64,000 nucleotides of DNA, from positions 379,626 through 443,625 of the forward strand of contig CAYNKA010000002.1 in the NCBI GenBank assembly GCA_964397655.1, read 5' to 3'. The translations under genes and the position numbers were made by a program. The stretch's first letter is position 1. Each line of letters starts with the position of its first letter. This document shows, in pieces, positions 15,942-23,436 of this stretch. This DNA comes from CAYNKA01 sp964397655. GTDB lineage: Bacteria; Spirochaetota; Spirochaetia; DTKZ01. The notes under the pieces are model-generated. The model was not told the origin of the DNA. It made no database searches and was given only the letters and a program-made list of their open reading frames with translations.

Positions 15942-18323
15942 ATGAAATCGAACGAAATTCGAACCTGGAGGGCCTCGGCTCTCGCCGTCGCCTGCGGATT
16001 CGCGGGGTATCTCCTTTCCCTCCATTCCTTTCCCGTTTTCGAGGCGGGCCTTTTCAAGGTCGGGATCGTCCCCGTCCTCGTATTTCCCGTTCTCGTCGGC
16101 TTCATGATCGGGCCCGGCTGGGCGGTTCTCGCCTCGGCCGTCGCGATGGCGGCGATGAATCCTTGGGCCATCTACCGCGAATACGGATTGTCGGTCCCCC
16201 TGTACCTCCTCGTGCGTCTCCTCTGGGTGGCCTGGCACGGAACGGCTTTTCCCTTCAGGAAACGGACGGGACTCTCCCCTTACCTGAAAGAGCTCATCAT
16301 ATCCGTCCCCATGAACCTCATCGTCGTTCTGCTGTTCCCGATCCTCTCGCCTCACGAGTTTTTCCGCGACGCGAAGAACCTGTTCTCGCCACCCGAGCTG
16401 CAATGGGGGCTTCCCACCGTCCTCCTGCAGGGAGTCCTCAACCGCATGTCGGCGATCCTCGTGGCCGATTACCTTTCACGTCTCGCCGTCGTGAAGAGGC
16501 TTTTCGGAGGCAGGGCCGAACCCGGAGGCTTCAAGAAGTCGGTTCCCTTGCTCATAGGCCCCGCGGCCGCGGTCACGTATTGGATCCTGGACGCCGGGCT
16601 CCTCTTTCTCCTGAGCGGCCGCCGCGACACGGGCTTTCTCGAGTATCTCCGAGGCGCGAGCGCCGGCCAATTCTACAGCAGAGTGCTGGTCACCTGCATC
16701 TGCCTCACGGGAAGCATCCTCTTCCACGAGTTCGTGAAACGGATGCAGATCGAGCACGAGAGCAGGATCTCCGCGGAGGAGAGGATGCGCTCGCAGGAGG
16801 AGGAATACAAGAAACACCTCGAGAGGCTCGTGGTGGAAAGGGCGAGGAGCCTCTCCCAGTTCGCCTCGCTCGTGGAGAACTCGGGGGACTTCATCGGCAT
16901 GGCCGACCTTGAAGGGAAGGTACTGTACGTGAACCGCGCGGGCCGGGAACTCGCCGGCATAGGCGACCGCGAAGACCTCGCGATCTCGGACTTCACGCCC
17001 GGGGACTCCTCGATGTTCAGGGACGAGACCATGCCGGCCCTGTTCCGCGAAGGCAAGTGGTACGGAGAGGGATTCATCAACGACCTGTCGAGCGGGGAGA
17101 AGATCCCGGTCCTGCTCCACGTCTTCCTGCTGAACGACGAGGCGACCGACAGGCCCTACAGGATCTGCACGATCATCAGGGACGCGAGGCCGCAGTTGGA
17201 CGCCAGGTCCCGCATCAAGGAGAGCGGACGTCGCATGGAGGCCCTCCTGAACGCCATAACCGAGGCGGCCTTCCTCACGAGTCCCGACGGTACCATCCTC
17301 GAGGCGAACCGGACGATCGCGAAACGGCTGAACGTCGATCTCCGCGAGCTCATCGGCAGGAACATCAGGGACTTCGCACCGCCCGACGTGTCCGCCTACC
17401 GTGCGTCGAAGGCGATGGAGATGATAGAGAAGAAGGAGCCGGTCAGGTTCGAGGACCAAATCCACGGTCACGTCAACGACATGGTCTTCTATCCCGTATT
17501 CGACGACGGAGGGAACGTGACGGCCTGCGCCATCTTCGCCCGGGACATCACAGCCCTCAAGGAAGCCGAACGGCAGAAGAAGCGGTACACGGAGGAGCTC
17601 GAGCGCAGCAATCAGGAACTCGAGCGATTCGCCTACATAAGCTCCCACGACCTCCAAGAGCCGCTCAGGTCCATCGTGAGCTTCCTCCAGCTCCTGGAGA
17701 AACGCTACGGCGACAAGCTGGACGACAAGGCGCGGGAGTACATCGACCGGGCGGTGAAGGCCGCTATGCGGCTCGCCGCCATGATCCAGGATCTCCTGGA
17801 TTATTCACGAGTCTCCAGCAGGGGGAGCGGATTCTCCCCCACGAACCTGAACGCGGCGGTTCGGAGCGCGGTCGACGACCTGCACAAGGCCATCGAGCAG
17901 ACCAAGGCGACCATAACCGTCCATCCTCTTCCCGGCGTGTTCGCGGACCCGTCGCAGATGTCGAGGCTCTTCCTCAACCTCGTAGGCAACGCCATCAAGT
18001 ACTCGCGCGAGGGGATCCCGCCGATCGTGGAGATAAGCTCGGAGAAGACCGGTGAGTTCTGGACGATCTCGGTGAAGGACAACGGCATAGGTATCGAGGC
18101 CGTGTACTTCGACCGGGTCTTCGAGGTCTTCCAGCGCCTCCATTCGAAGGACTTGTACGAGGGGACGGGCATCGGGCTCGCGGTCTGCAAGCGCATCGTG
18201 GAGCGTCACGGCGGAAGGATCTGGATCGAGTCGACGCCGGGCGAAGGCTCGGTCTTCCGGTTCACCATCCCCGACAAGCTCGGCGAAAAAAAAGGCGCCC
18301 CGAATCCCGGGGCGCCCGCCTGA
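15942..18323 (+). CDS. membrane PAS sensor histidine kinase
   Basis: A 793-residue sensor. Residues 1-260 form several membrane helices of a MASE-like input region (GYLLSLHSFPVF, GLFKVGIVPVLVFPVLVGFMIG). Two PAS domains follow (about 300-410 and 425-540). The HisKA dimerisation domain has the phospho-acceptor at about His569 in SSHDLQEPLRS, and the ATPase domain contains LNLVGNAIKYS, DNGIGIE and GTGIGLAV. The SSHDLQEPL form is typical of bacteriophytochrome-like kinases. No response regulator is adjacent. The 3' coding end contains the terminator of the convergent deoC operon. Confidence 0.85.
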   Translation: MKSNEIRTWRASALAVACGFAGYLLSLHSFPVFEAGLFKVGIVPVLVFPVLVGFMIGPGWAVLASAVAMAAMNPWAIYREYGLSVPLYLLVRLLWVAWHGTAFPFRKRTGLSPYLKELIISVPMNLIVVLLFPILSPHEFFRDAKNLFSPPELQWGLPTVLLQGVLNRMSAILVADYLSRLAVVKRLFGGRAEPGGFKKSVPLLIGPAAAVTYWILDAGLLFLLSGRRDTGFLEYLRGASAGQFYSRVLVTCICLTGSILFHEFVKRMQIEHESRISAEERMRSQEEEYKKHLERLVVERARSLSQFASLVENSGDFIGMADLEGKVLYVNRAGRELAGIGDREDLAISDFTPGDSSMFRDETMPALFREGKWYGEGFINDLSSGEKIPVLLHVFLLNDEATDRPYRICTIIRDARPQLDARSRIKESGRRMEALLNAITEAAFLTSPDGTILEANRTIAKRLNVDLRELIGRNIRDFAPPDVSAYRASKAMEMIEKKEPVRFEDQIHGHVNDMVFYPVFDDGGNVTACAIFARDITALKEAERQKKRYTEELERSNQELERFAYISSHDLQEPLRSIVSFLQLLEKRYGDKLDDKAREYIDRAVKAAMRLAAMIQDLLDYSRVSSRGSGFSPTNLNAAVRSAVDDLHKAIEQTKATITVHPLPGVFADPSQMSRLFLNLVGNAIKYSREGIPPIVEISSEKTGEFWTISVKDNGIGIEAVYFDRVFEVFQRLHSKDLYEGTGIGLAVCKRIVERHGGRIWIESTPGEGSVFRFTIPDKLGEKKGAPNPGAPA
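18286..18316 (-). terminator. Rho-independent terminator of the deoC operon, inside the kinase coding end
   Basis: On the minus strand a 9-bp perfect GC stem (18294-18302 with 18308-18316) with a 5-base loop is followed by eight T residues. It lies 19 bp beyond the deoC stop and entirely within the last codons of the convergent kinase gene. Confidence 0.85.
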
Positions 18324-18334
18324 CGACCTTCGGC

Positions 18335-19045
18335 TCAGAGGCCCTTCATTCCGAGCGATTCGAGCTGCTCGACGATGCAGGATCGCCCCGCCACCCGTTC
18401 CGCGCCGAGCCTGACGAATGCGAGACCGTCCTCCAGGGTGAGGACTCCGCCCGAGGCCTTCACCTTGATTCTTCCGGCGGCCGCCTGCACGAGCAGGGCC
18501 ACGTCGTGCACCGTGGCCCGCCCGGGTCCGAAACCCGTGCAGGTCTTCACGAAGGCGGCGCCGGCGTCCGCCGCGATGTCCACGGCCTTCCTCTTTTCCT
18601 CGTCCTTGAGAAAGCCGACCTCGAGGATGACCTTCACCTCGATCTTCGCGGCGGAGGCGACCTTCACCACCGCCTCGATGTCCCTGCGCACGTAGGCGTA
18701 GTCCCCTCCGACGAGCCGCCCCACGTTCATGACCATGTCGAATTCCCGGGCGCCGGCCTCGACTCCGAGTTCCGCCTCCCGCCGCTTGATCTCGGTCATG
18801 ACCGCGCCGCTCGGGAAGCCCACGGTGAGCTGCGGGTTCACCTCGGACCCCGCGAGGCATTCGGCGGCGAGCGGTATCCATGAGGGGAACACCGCGACCG
18901 CGGCGAAGCCGTACCGGACGGCCTCGGAGCAGGCCTTCCTCACCATCGTCTCGGTGGCGTCGGGGACAAGGGCCGCCGAGTAGTCGAGCTTCGAGATCAC
19001 GGAAAGGATTTCATCGTGATTTTCGGGATAGGTGAGCAGTTTCAT
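18335..19045 (-). CDS. deoC: deoxyribose-phosphate aldolase
   Basis: A 236-residue class I aldolase (DERA). It cleaves 2-deoxyribose-5-phosphate to glyceraldehyde-3-phosphate and acetaldehyde. Motifs present: VCVFPSWI-like VAVFPSWIPLA, TVGFPSGA, EFDMVMNVG, KVILEVGFL, FVKTCTGFGPGRAT with the Schiff-base lysine in the usual VKT/VKASGG region (Lys near 164 and 195). The ATG has a GGAGGG site. It is the last gene of an HD-GYP - unknown - deoC operon. No deoA, deoB or deoD is nearby, so its link with the upstream unknown gene is the only local context. Confidence 0.93.
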   Translation of the reverse strand: MKLLTYPENHDEILSVISKLDYSAALVPDATETMVRKACSEAVRYGFAAVAVFPSWIPLAAECLAGSEVNPQLTVGFPSGAVMTEIKRREAELGVEAGAREFDMVMNVGRLVGGDYAYVRRDIEAVVKVASAAKIEVKVILEVGFLKDEEKRKAVDIAADAGAAFVKTCTGFGPGRATVHDVALLVQAAAGRIKVKASGGVLTLEDGLAFVRLGAERVAGRSCIVEQLESLGMKGL

Positions 19046-19072
19046 TCTTAATCCCTCCGTCGTTTCATGGTT

Positions 19073-19642
19073 TCAGGGCATCCCCCGGGCGATCCAGTAC
19101 TCGATGTTGACCGGGTCCGCAGGATCGTGCATGAGCCACAGGGTTTCCTTATTATGCATCGTTCTCGCAGTTCCCGCAAACGGATAGAGCCCGAGAAGCC
19201 CCTCGCCCCTGAAGGCGAGGTCCGCGGAATCCCGCCTGAGGAGGGGCAGGACGCCGACCCTCCTCCCGTTCCCCTCGAAGAAGCCGCACTGCCAGGCGAA
19301 GAAGGGCGAGACGTCGGCCCCGTGCCGGGCGAGATAGAGGTAGGCCCTGCAGTTGCCGAAGATCTCGCCCATGACGGCGAGGGTTTTCCGTCCTGCCTCG
19401 CCCTCGGCCGCCCCCTTCGCGTGGAAGGCCGTCGGCTCGATGCGGAAGGATATTCCGATCTCCTCGAGGAAGGACGCCGCGAGAAAGAGCGTCTTCGGCC
19501 CCGGATTCGCGTGGCCGACGTACACGTGCCAGCCGCCGAGGGGCGGATACTCGGCGTCCAGGGCGGAAAGGTAGTCGCGGATCGCGGACCGCTTCGGCGT
19601 CTTGTAGCGCCTCTCGAGGTCGCGCAGGGTCAGCAGGGTCAT
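19073..19642 (-). CDS. uncharacterised deoC-linked protein, possibly TIR/nucleosidase-like
   Basis: A 189-residue soluble protein I do not recognise. After a short helical N-terminus it has an alpha/beta pattern: WHVYVGHANPG, then a helix (KTLFLAASFLEEIG), a basic/aromatic strand, a helix ending in CRAYLYLARHGADVSPFFAWQCGFFEG, and RRVGVLPLL. A strand ending near a conserved Ser/Trp-Glu-like segment followed by a polar loop and a buried strand is reminiscent of nucleoside 2-deoxyribosyltransferase or TIR-like folds, but this is only a pattern impression. It sits between an HD-GYP protein and deoC, with GAGGAG before its ATG. Confidence 0.5.
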   Translation of the reverse strand: MTLLTLRDLERRYKTPKRSAIRDYLSALDAEYPPLGGWHVYVGHANPGPKTLFLAASFLEEIGISFRIEPTAFHAKGAAEGEAGRKTLAVMGEIFGNCRAYLYLARHGADVSPFFAWQCGFFEGNGRRVGVLPLLRRDSADLAFRGEGLLGLYPFAGTARTMHNKETLWLMHDPADPVNIEYWIARGMP

Positions 19643-19652
19643 CGCTCCTCGG

Positions 19653-20495
19653 TCAGATCCTCACCTTCCGCTTGGCCGCGGCGACGATCCTCCTGATCGC
19701 GGCCTCGTCGGCCCGGGGAACGTGAATTCCGGACGGCCCGCCCGTCAGCTCCACTACGAAGCCGTCGCCCGATTTGTGGGCCCGGTACCTGCTCGTGCAC
19801 ACCGGGCATTGGATGGTCTCCCCGTCCTGCAGGTCGGACCTCGGCGCCATGACAGGGCCGCACGTGCCGCAGGCGAGCATGGGGCTGTCGTCGCCCGCGT
19901 GCCCGATGACTCCGGAGAAGGCGCCGTCCCTTCCCAGCTCCACGAACTGCTCCGCGAGCCTCGAGTCGAAGTGCAGGCCCTTGTCCGCCTCGATCCGCGA
20001 ATAGGCTTCCTCAGCGAGGACGGGCTTCCGGTAGGGCCGCACGCTCGTCATGGCGTCGAAGGCGTCGGCGATCGCGATGATCTTGCCCCACACGGAGATG
20101 GCGTCCCCGTCGATCCTGCAGGGATAGCCCGTGCCGTCGACGCGTTCGTGGTGCTCGGTGATCGCCTGCTTGACGAGGACGCCCAGGGGGTGGTTTCGCG
20201 CGATCTCGGCGCCGACGACAGGATGCTGGCGCATGACCGAGGTCTCCGATTCGCTCAAGGCGCCCTGCTTGGTCAGCATCGAGTCGGTGATGCCGATCTT
20301 GCCCATGTCGTGGACCATGGCGCCGATCTCGAGCCTGAACAGGTGATGTTCGTCCAGACCGTAACGTTTTCCCAGGATGAGCGAATACCGGCTGATCCTC
20401 CAGGGATGTCCGCCCGTGTAGGGATCTCTTCCTTCGATGATGGAGGCGAGAACGAGGAGCGCTTTCAGGACTTCCGGGTCGACTTTTATTTTCAT
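19653..20495 (-). CDS. HD-GYP phosphodiesterase with C-terminal zinc ribbon
   Basis: A 280-residue protein. Residues 15-195 are a complete HD-GYP domain: GGHPWRISRYS, the HD pair in VHDMGKIGI, HHERVDGTGYP and ADAFDAMTS. It should hydrolyse c-di-GMP. The C-terminal 80 residues contain a four-cysteine zinc-ribbon-like module (CGTC...CPVC, about 210-240) then a basic end; this addition is unusual. It has no receiver or membrane domain. It leads the operon with the unknown gene and deoC, and its start codon lies 6 nt after a TATACT -10 with no Shine-Dalgarno. Confidence 0.85.
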   Translation of the reverse strand: MKIKVDPEVLKALLVLASIIEGRDPYTGGHPWRISRYSLILGKRYGLDEHHLFRLEIGAMVHDMGKIGITDSMLTKQGALSESETSVMRQHPVVGAEIARNHPLGVLVKQAITEHHERVDGTGYPCRIDGDAISVWGKIIAIADAFDAMTSVRPYRKPVLAEEAYSRIEADKGLHFDSRLAEQFVELGRDGAFSGVIGHAGDDSPMLACGTCGPVMAPRSDLQDGETIQCPVCTSRYRAHKSGDGFVVELTGGPSGIHVPRADEAAIRRIVAAAKRKVRI

Positions 20496-20501
20496 GGCAT
20501 C

Positions 20502-20530
20502 AGTATAACCGGGAGTTTAGGAATTGTCAC
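20502..20530 (-). promoter_or_regulatory. promoter of the HD-GYP-deoC operon (leaderless)
   Basis: GTGACA and TATACT on the minus strand are 17 bp apart. The -10 ends 6 nt before the ATG at 20495. It is divergent from the retropepsin promoter, with which it shares the 83-bp intergenic space. Confidence 0.6.
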
Positions 20531-20544
20531 GGAACTCCAATGCC

Positions 20545-20572
20545 TTGACCGGGAGACGCGCGGGTGTACAAT
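20545..20572 (+). promoter_or_regulatory. promoter of the retropepsin-NTAQ operon (leaderless)
   Basis: TTGACC and TACAAT are separated by 16 bp. The -10 ends 6 nt before the ATG at 20579, so +1 is predicted at the start codon. An in-frame GTG at 20564 overlaps the -10 and is therefore unlikely to be used. Confidence 0.6.
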
Positions 20573-20578
20573 GAGGTC

Positions 20579-21016
20579 ATGAATCAGCGGTACAAAATCG
20601 GCTGTATTCCCCATCGGAGGAACATGACGGGAATACTCATGAAGGAACTCCAATTCGTCGGCTCGAAAGGGAGGACGCGCAGAAAGGCGCTCTTCGATTC
20701 CGGCGCAAGCTACTCGATCATACGGAGGGACATCGCGGAAAGGATCGAAATTCCGGTTCCTCTTCCCGAGGACGAGGTCTGGGAGTTCGAGACCGCCCAG
20801 GAGGGATACATCATCCGGGCTAAGGACCGCGTGACGCTCAGTTTCCATTTCGACGACAGCGCCCAACGCTTCACCGACGAATTCGTCGTGTTCGACGAGA
20901 TCTCCGAGGAGGTCGTCATCGGGGCGACGACCATGCGGAAGTGGGGCATCAAGCTCGATTTCGAAAAGGAAGAGGTCCTGTATCGAAAAACAGCCCAAAG
21001 GCTGATGGTGATTTGA
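20579..21016 (+). CDS. retropepsin-like aspartic protease
   Basis: A 145-residue soluble protein with a clan AA fold. The catalytic motif DSGAS is at about residue 40, preceded by the KALF strand (F-D-S-G-A), and the second-lobe-like psi-loop VVIGATTMRKWGIKLDF is near residue 110. Retropepsins act as homodimers with one Asp from each monomer, and the size fits a single-domain dimeric enzyme. There is no signal peptide, so it acts in the cytoplasm. Its stop codon overlaps the start of the NTAQ1-family gene (TTGA), indicating coupled synthesis. Confidence 0.7.
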   Translation: MNQRYKIGCIPHRRNMTGILMKELQFVGSKGRTRRKALFDSGASYSIIRRDIAERIEIPVPLPEDEVWEFETAQEGYIIRAKDRVTLSFHFDDSAQRFTDEFVVFDEISEEVVIGATTMRKWGIKLDFEKEEVLYRKTAQRLMVI

Positions 21017-21594
21017 ACCTCGACTTCGTACCCGTCCCCTTCTACTGCGAAGAAAACGTCCTCAGGCTCTGCCGTTCCCCGGGATTCCCGCCGCCCGACG
21101 CCGAGGCGCAGTCCGGAGGCGGAGCCGAAAGGTGCGAGGCCTTTGCGGTCTTCGTCTCCAACGCCCGTCGCTCCGTAGCCCTCCTGGAACAGAAAGCATC
21201 CAACCGGCCCGACGGCCTCGTCGTCTGGGACTACCACGTCTTCGCCGTCTCCTCGGGGAGCGGCCGGGCGCTGGCCTGGGATTTCGACACCCGGCTCCCC
21301 CTGCCCTGCCCGCTCAGCGCCTACCTCGACGCGGTCTTTCCCACGGGCGCGGGCGAGGCCTTCCTTCCCCGTTTCCGCCTCGTCCCAGCCGCCGACTACA
21401 CGGCCCTCCTCGCGAGCGACCGGTCGCACATGAGGGACGCCTCGGGCCGGTTCCTCGCGCCGCCGCCCCCCTGGCCCTGTCCCGGCGCGGGCAGGCCGAA
21501 CAACCTCATGAGGTTCGTCGACATGGATGACGGTTTCGCCGGGAAGCTCATGGGGCTGGAGGGGATGCGGGAACTATTTCAAATCGGCCTGTGA
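21013..21594 (+). CDS. protein N-terminal glutamine amidohydrolase (NTAQ1 family)
   Basis: A 193-residue protein whose motifs match the NTAQ1 (Nt-Gln amidase) family throughout: FYCEENV with catalytic Cys near residue 12, AVFVSN, VVWDYHVF with His near 75, AWDFDTRLPLPCP with Asp near 90, then FPRFRLVPAADY, SDRSHMRDASG, PPPPWPC and NNLMRFVDMD. Enzymes of this family convert an N-terminal Gln of proteins to Glu, a step of the N-degron pathway. A TTG start at 21013, overlapping the protease stop, is preferred because an upstream GTG would impose a 76-base overlap. Bacterial members are uncommon. Confidence 0.85.
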   Translation: MNLDFVPVPFYCEENVLRLCRSPGFPPPDAEAQSGGGAERCEAFAVFVSNARRSVALLEQKASNRPDGLVVWDYHVFAVSSGSGRALAWDFDTRLPLPCPLSAYLDAVFPTGAGEAFLPRFRLVPAADYTALLASDRSHMRDASGRFLAPPPPWPCPGAGRPNNLMRFVDMDDGFAGKLMGLEGMRELFQIGL

Positions 21595-21631
21595 TCGGAA
21601 ATAGAAAAAACCGGATATAATCGGCAGTTTT

Positions 21632-22240
21632 CTATTTTTTCCGTTCCGCACTCAGGTACCTTTCCAGTGCAACAATCGTTTTCATCAAAGAGGGACTTTT
21701 CTTTGCGGCTGATTCAGGACTCCACAGGTCTCTTACAAAAGCGGATAAAACTCCATTATAATCAGGACCTTTGAGCGCATTTGGAAGAGGTAGAATAGCA
21801 GATTTTATTTCCTTTTTTCTGGATCTCGCCGCCAATGAAAACAATTCGCGTTTCGGATCGATCAGGTCATCTGGATTTTGCGGAAGAATTTGTACGGAAA
21901 TTCCAAGAAACGAAGCAAAGGCTTGCCTGTCAGCAAGTATCCAAGATTCAACTTCATGCACCGCGACACGGAAAATCAAATTCCTCGTTTTCTTTTCAGT
22001 CAGCCAAGCATCAATAAGCTCAGGGGCGCAATTTACCTGATCAAGGTCGGTCAACACGAAGAACGGCTTGAAAACGGATGCACGATTGTATTTTTTAATA
22101 TTTGACTTGATTTTGCCAAAGCCTCGGGCATGGATTCGTTCCTGTACCGAAAATCCATCTCGGTAATCGACCAAGATACGTTCCATCAGGCTGAGACTGA
22201 GAAAATCTTCGAACACGAGGGATAGAGGCCGCTTGATCAT
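21632..22240 (-). CDS. TOPRIM-like protein, partner of AAA ATPase (putative defence)
   Basis: A 202-residue protein. An early acidic strand (LSLVFEDF), the VLTDLDQ motif (D-x-D) near residue 65, and the conserved FRVAVHEVESWILADRQAFASFLG segment fit the TOPRIM-like fold of DUF4276-type proteins encoded beside ATPases. The C-terminus has the GPDYNG...LWSPESAAKKSPSL pattern of that group. TOPRIM partners of OLD-like ATPases are usually nucleases. The ATG directly abuts the ATPase stop codon (TGAATG). Codon use is AT-richer than in neighbouring genes, pointing to transfer. Exact family and activity are unproven. Confidence 0.6.
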   Translation of the reverse strand: MIKRPLSLVFEDFLSLSLMERILVDYRDGFSVQERIHARGFGKIKSNIKKYNRASVFKPFFVLTDLDQVNCAPELIDAWLTEKKTRNLIFRVAVHEVESWILADRQAFASFLGISVQILPQNPDDLIDPKRELFSLAARSRKKEIKSAILPLPNALKGPDYNGVLSAFVRDLWSPESAAKKSPSLMKTIVALERYLSAERKK

Positions 22241-23386
22241 TCAGAAATCCAAATCGAATTGCTCAATCCCGGTCGGGACGATTTTCGGTTGAACGATTTC
22301 GGAAGGAGTGAAGCCTTCCTTTAAAAGCCTCACTGCTTCTTCGATGGCGGAAACCTGCATGACTGTCGTTCCTTCGGTTTCTGGTCTAAGGAGAATGATT
22401 TCATCCAGAGAAATTCCGGAGTCCGACAACAAAGCCTCACTGTGCGTAGAAATGAACGCTTGCCGATCCCGCTTGCGCTGCATCCGGTACAATAACGCCG
22501 GGAGCTTGGAAACGATAGCAGAATTTAGAGAAAGCTCCGGTTCTTCCAAAAGAAGAGGACCGGCGTTCTGCAGCATAGCCCAGGACAGACCTATCAGGCG
22601 TAAAGTGCCGTCCGAGAACTGCTCCTCATGTTGTTTGCCGGCGTCGGGGCGCCAGTGTTTATAAAGAGCTTGGATATGGTACTTTCCTCCGTTTTCTTCG
22701 ATGAATTCCAATGAAGAAAGCTGTGGTACGGCAGAGCGCAAAGCCCCTTCGATGCTCCGCAACCAAGACGATCGGGTTTTTACGTTAGCTTTGGCCAATT
22801 TATCCAGAAATCCTCGGCCGAAGGGGTCTCCCGGCAGATCGGGACCTGAGAAAGCTTGAGGATATTTCAACAATTGCGGCACGAGATGAAAATACTGGAT
22901 CGTTTCCAAAAATTTCGCGATCACTCGGAAATCCTTATTTACGGTAGTCTGTTCGAGTGCCGTTTGGTACAGCCTTTCTCCGTCGCCTTTGTCATGAGAA
23001 TCCGGTCGATCAAGGATTTTATTATTTGCTTGGAATACCCTTTCATATTTCAGTACAGGTTTCCGGTTGCCATGTGTTTCCTGAATGATCCCGATTTCAT
23101 AAACCCATCGATCATCCTCACTGGCGCCCAATCGCAAATCGACTTTCAGTTCGACAACCGGATTTCGACGTGCGGCGAGACAACGAATCAATGAGACACC
23201 TCCACGGTCGGCGATAGCTTTTTGGAGACCTCCTCCCGGCATGGCGATATCGCGAAGGAACCTGAAGGCATCCAAAAGATTCGATTTACCGGCCGCATTA
23301 GGCCCGACTATGAAGACGCGTTTCCCCAAATTCACGTCAACTTGTTTAAAATTTTTCCAATTTCCCAATTTTACGTGTGTAATCAT
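22241..23386 (-). CDS. AAA/OLD-like ATPase (putative defence)
   Basis: A 381-residue SMC/RecF-like ATPase of the AAA_21 type. Motifs: Walker A GPNAAGKSNLLDAF (near residue 30), signature-like EEQFSDGTLRLIGL (about 258), Walker B LLLEEPELSLN (about 278) and the switch His in FISTHSEALL. The middle part is a family-variable insertion. Stand-alone ATPases of this type followed by a TOPRIM protein are frequently phage-defence modules, resembling a split OLD/GajA. The gene pair is visibly lower in GC than everything around it and is unrelated to its neighbours. Confidence 0.75.
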   Translation of the reverse strand: MITHVKLGNWKNFKQVDVNLGKRVFIVGPNAAGKSNLLDAFRFLRDIAMPGGGLQKAIADRGGVSLIRCLAARRNPVVELKVDLRLGASEDDRWVYEIGIIQETHGNRKPVLKYERVFQANNKILDRPDSHDKGDGERLYQTALEQTTVNKDFRVIAKFLETIQYFHLVPQLLKYPQAFSGPDLPGDPFGRGFLDKLAKANVKTRSSWLRSIEGALRSAVPQLSSLEFIEENGGKYHIQALYKHWRPDAGKQHEEQFSDGTLRLIGLSWAMLQNAGPLLLEEPELSLNSAIVSKLPALLYRMQRKRDRQAFISTHSEALLSDSGISLDEIILLRPETEGTTVMQVSAIEEAVRLLKEGFTPSEIVQPKIVPTGIEQFDLDF

Positions 23387-23436
23387 ATGTGAACGTCTCT
23401 AAAATCATTCCCCGCTGGAACGGATAGCCCGCATCC

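Noticed and set aside
20564..20578. GTG 20564 as the retropepsin start
   Set aside because: It overlaps the -10 hexamer TACAAT and adds only five unconserved residues.
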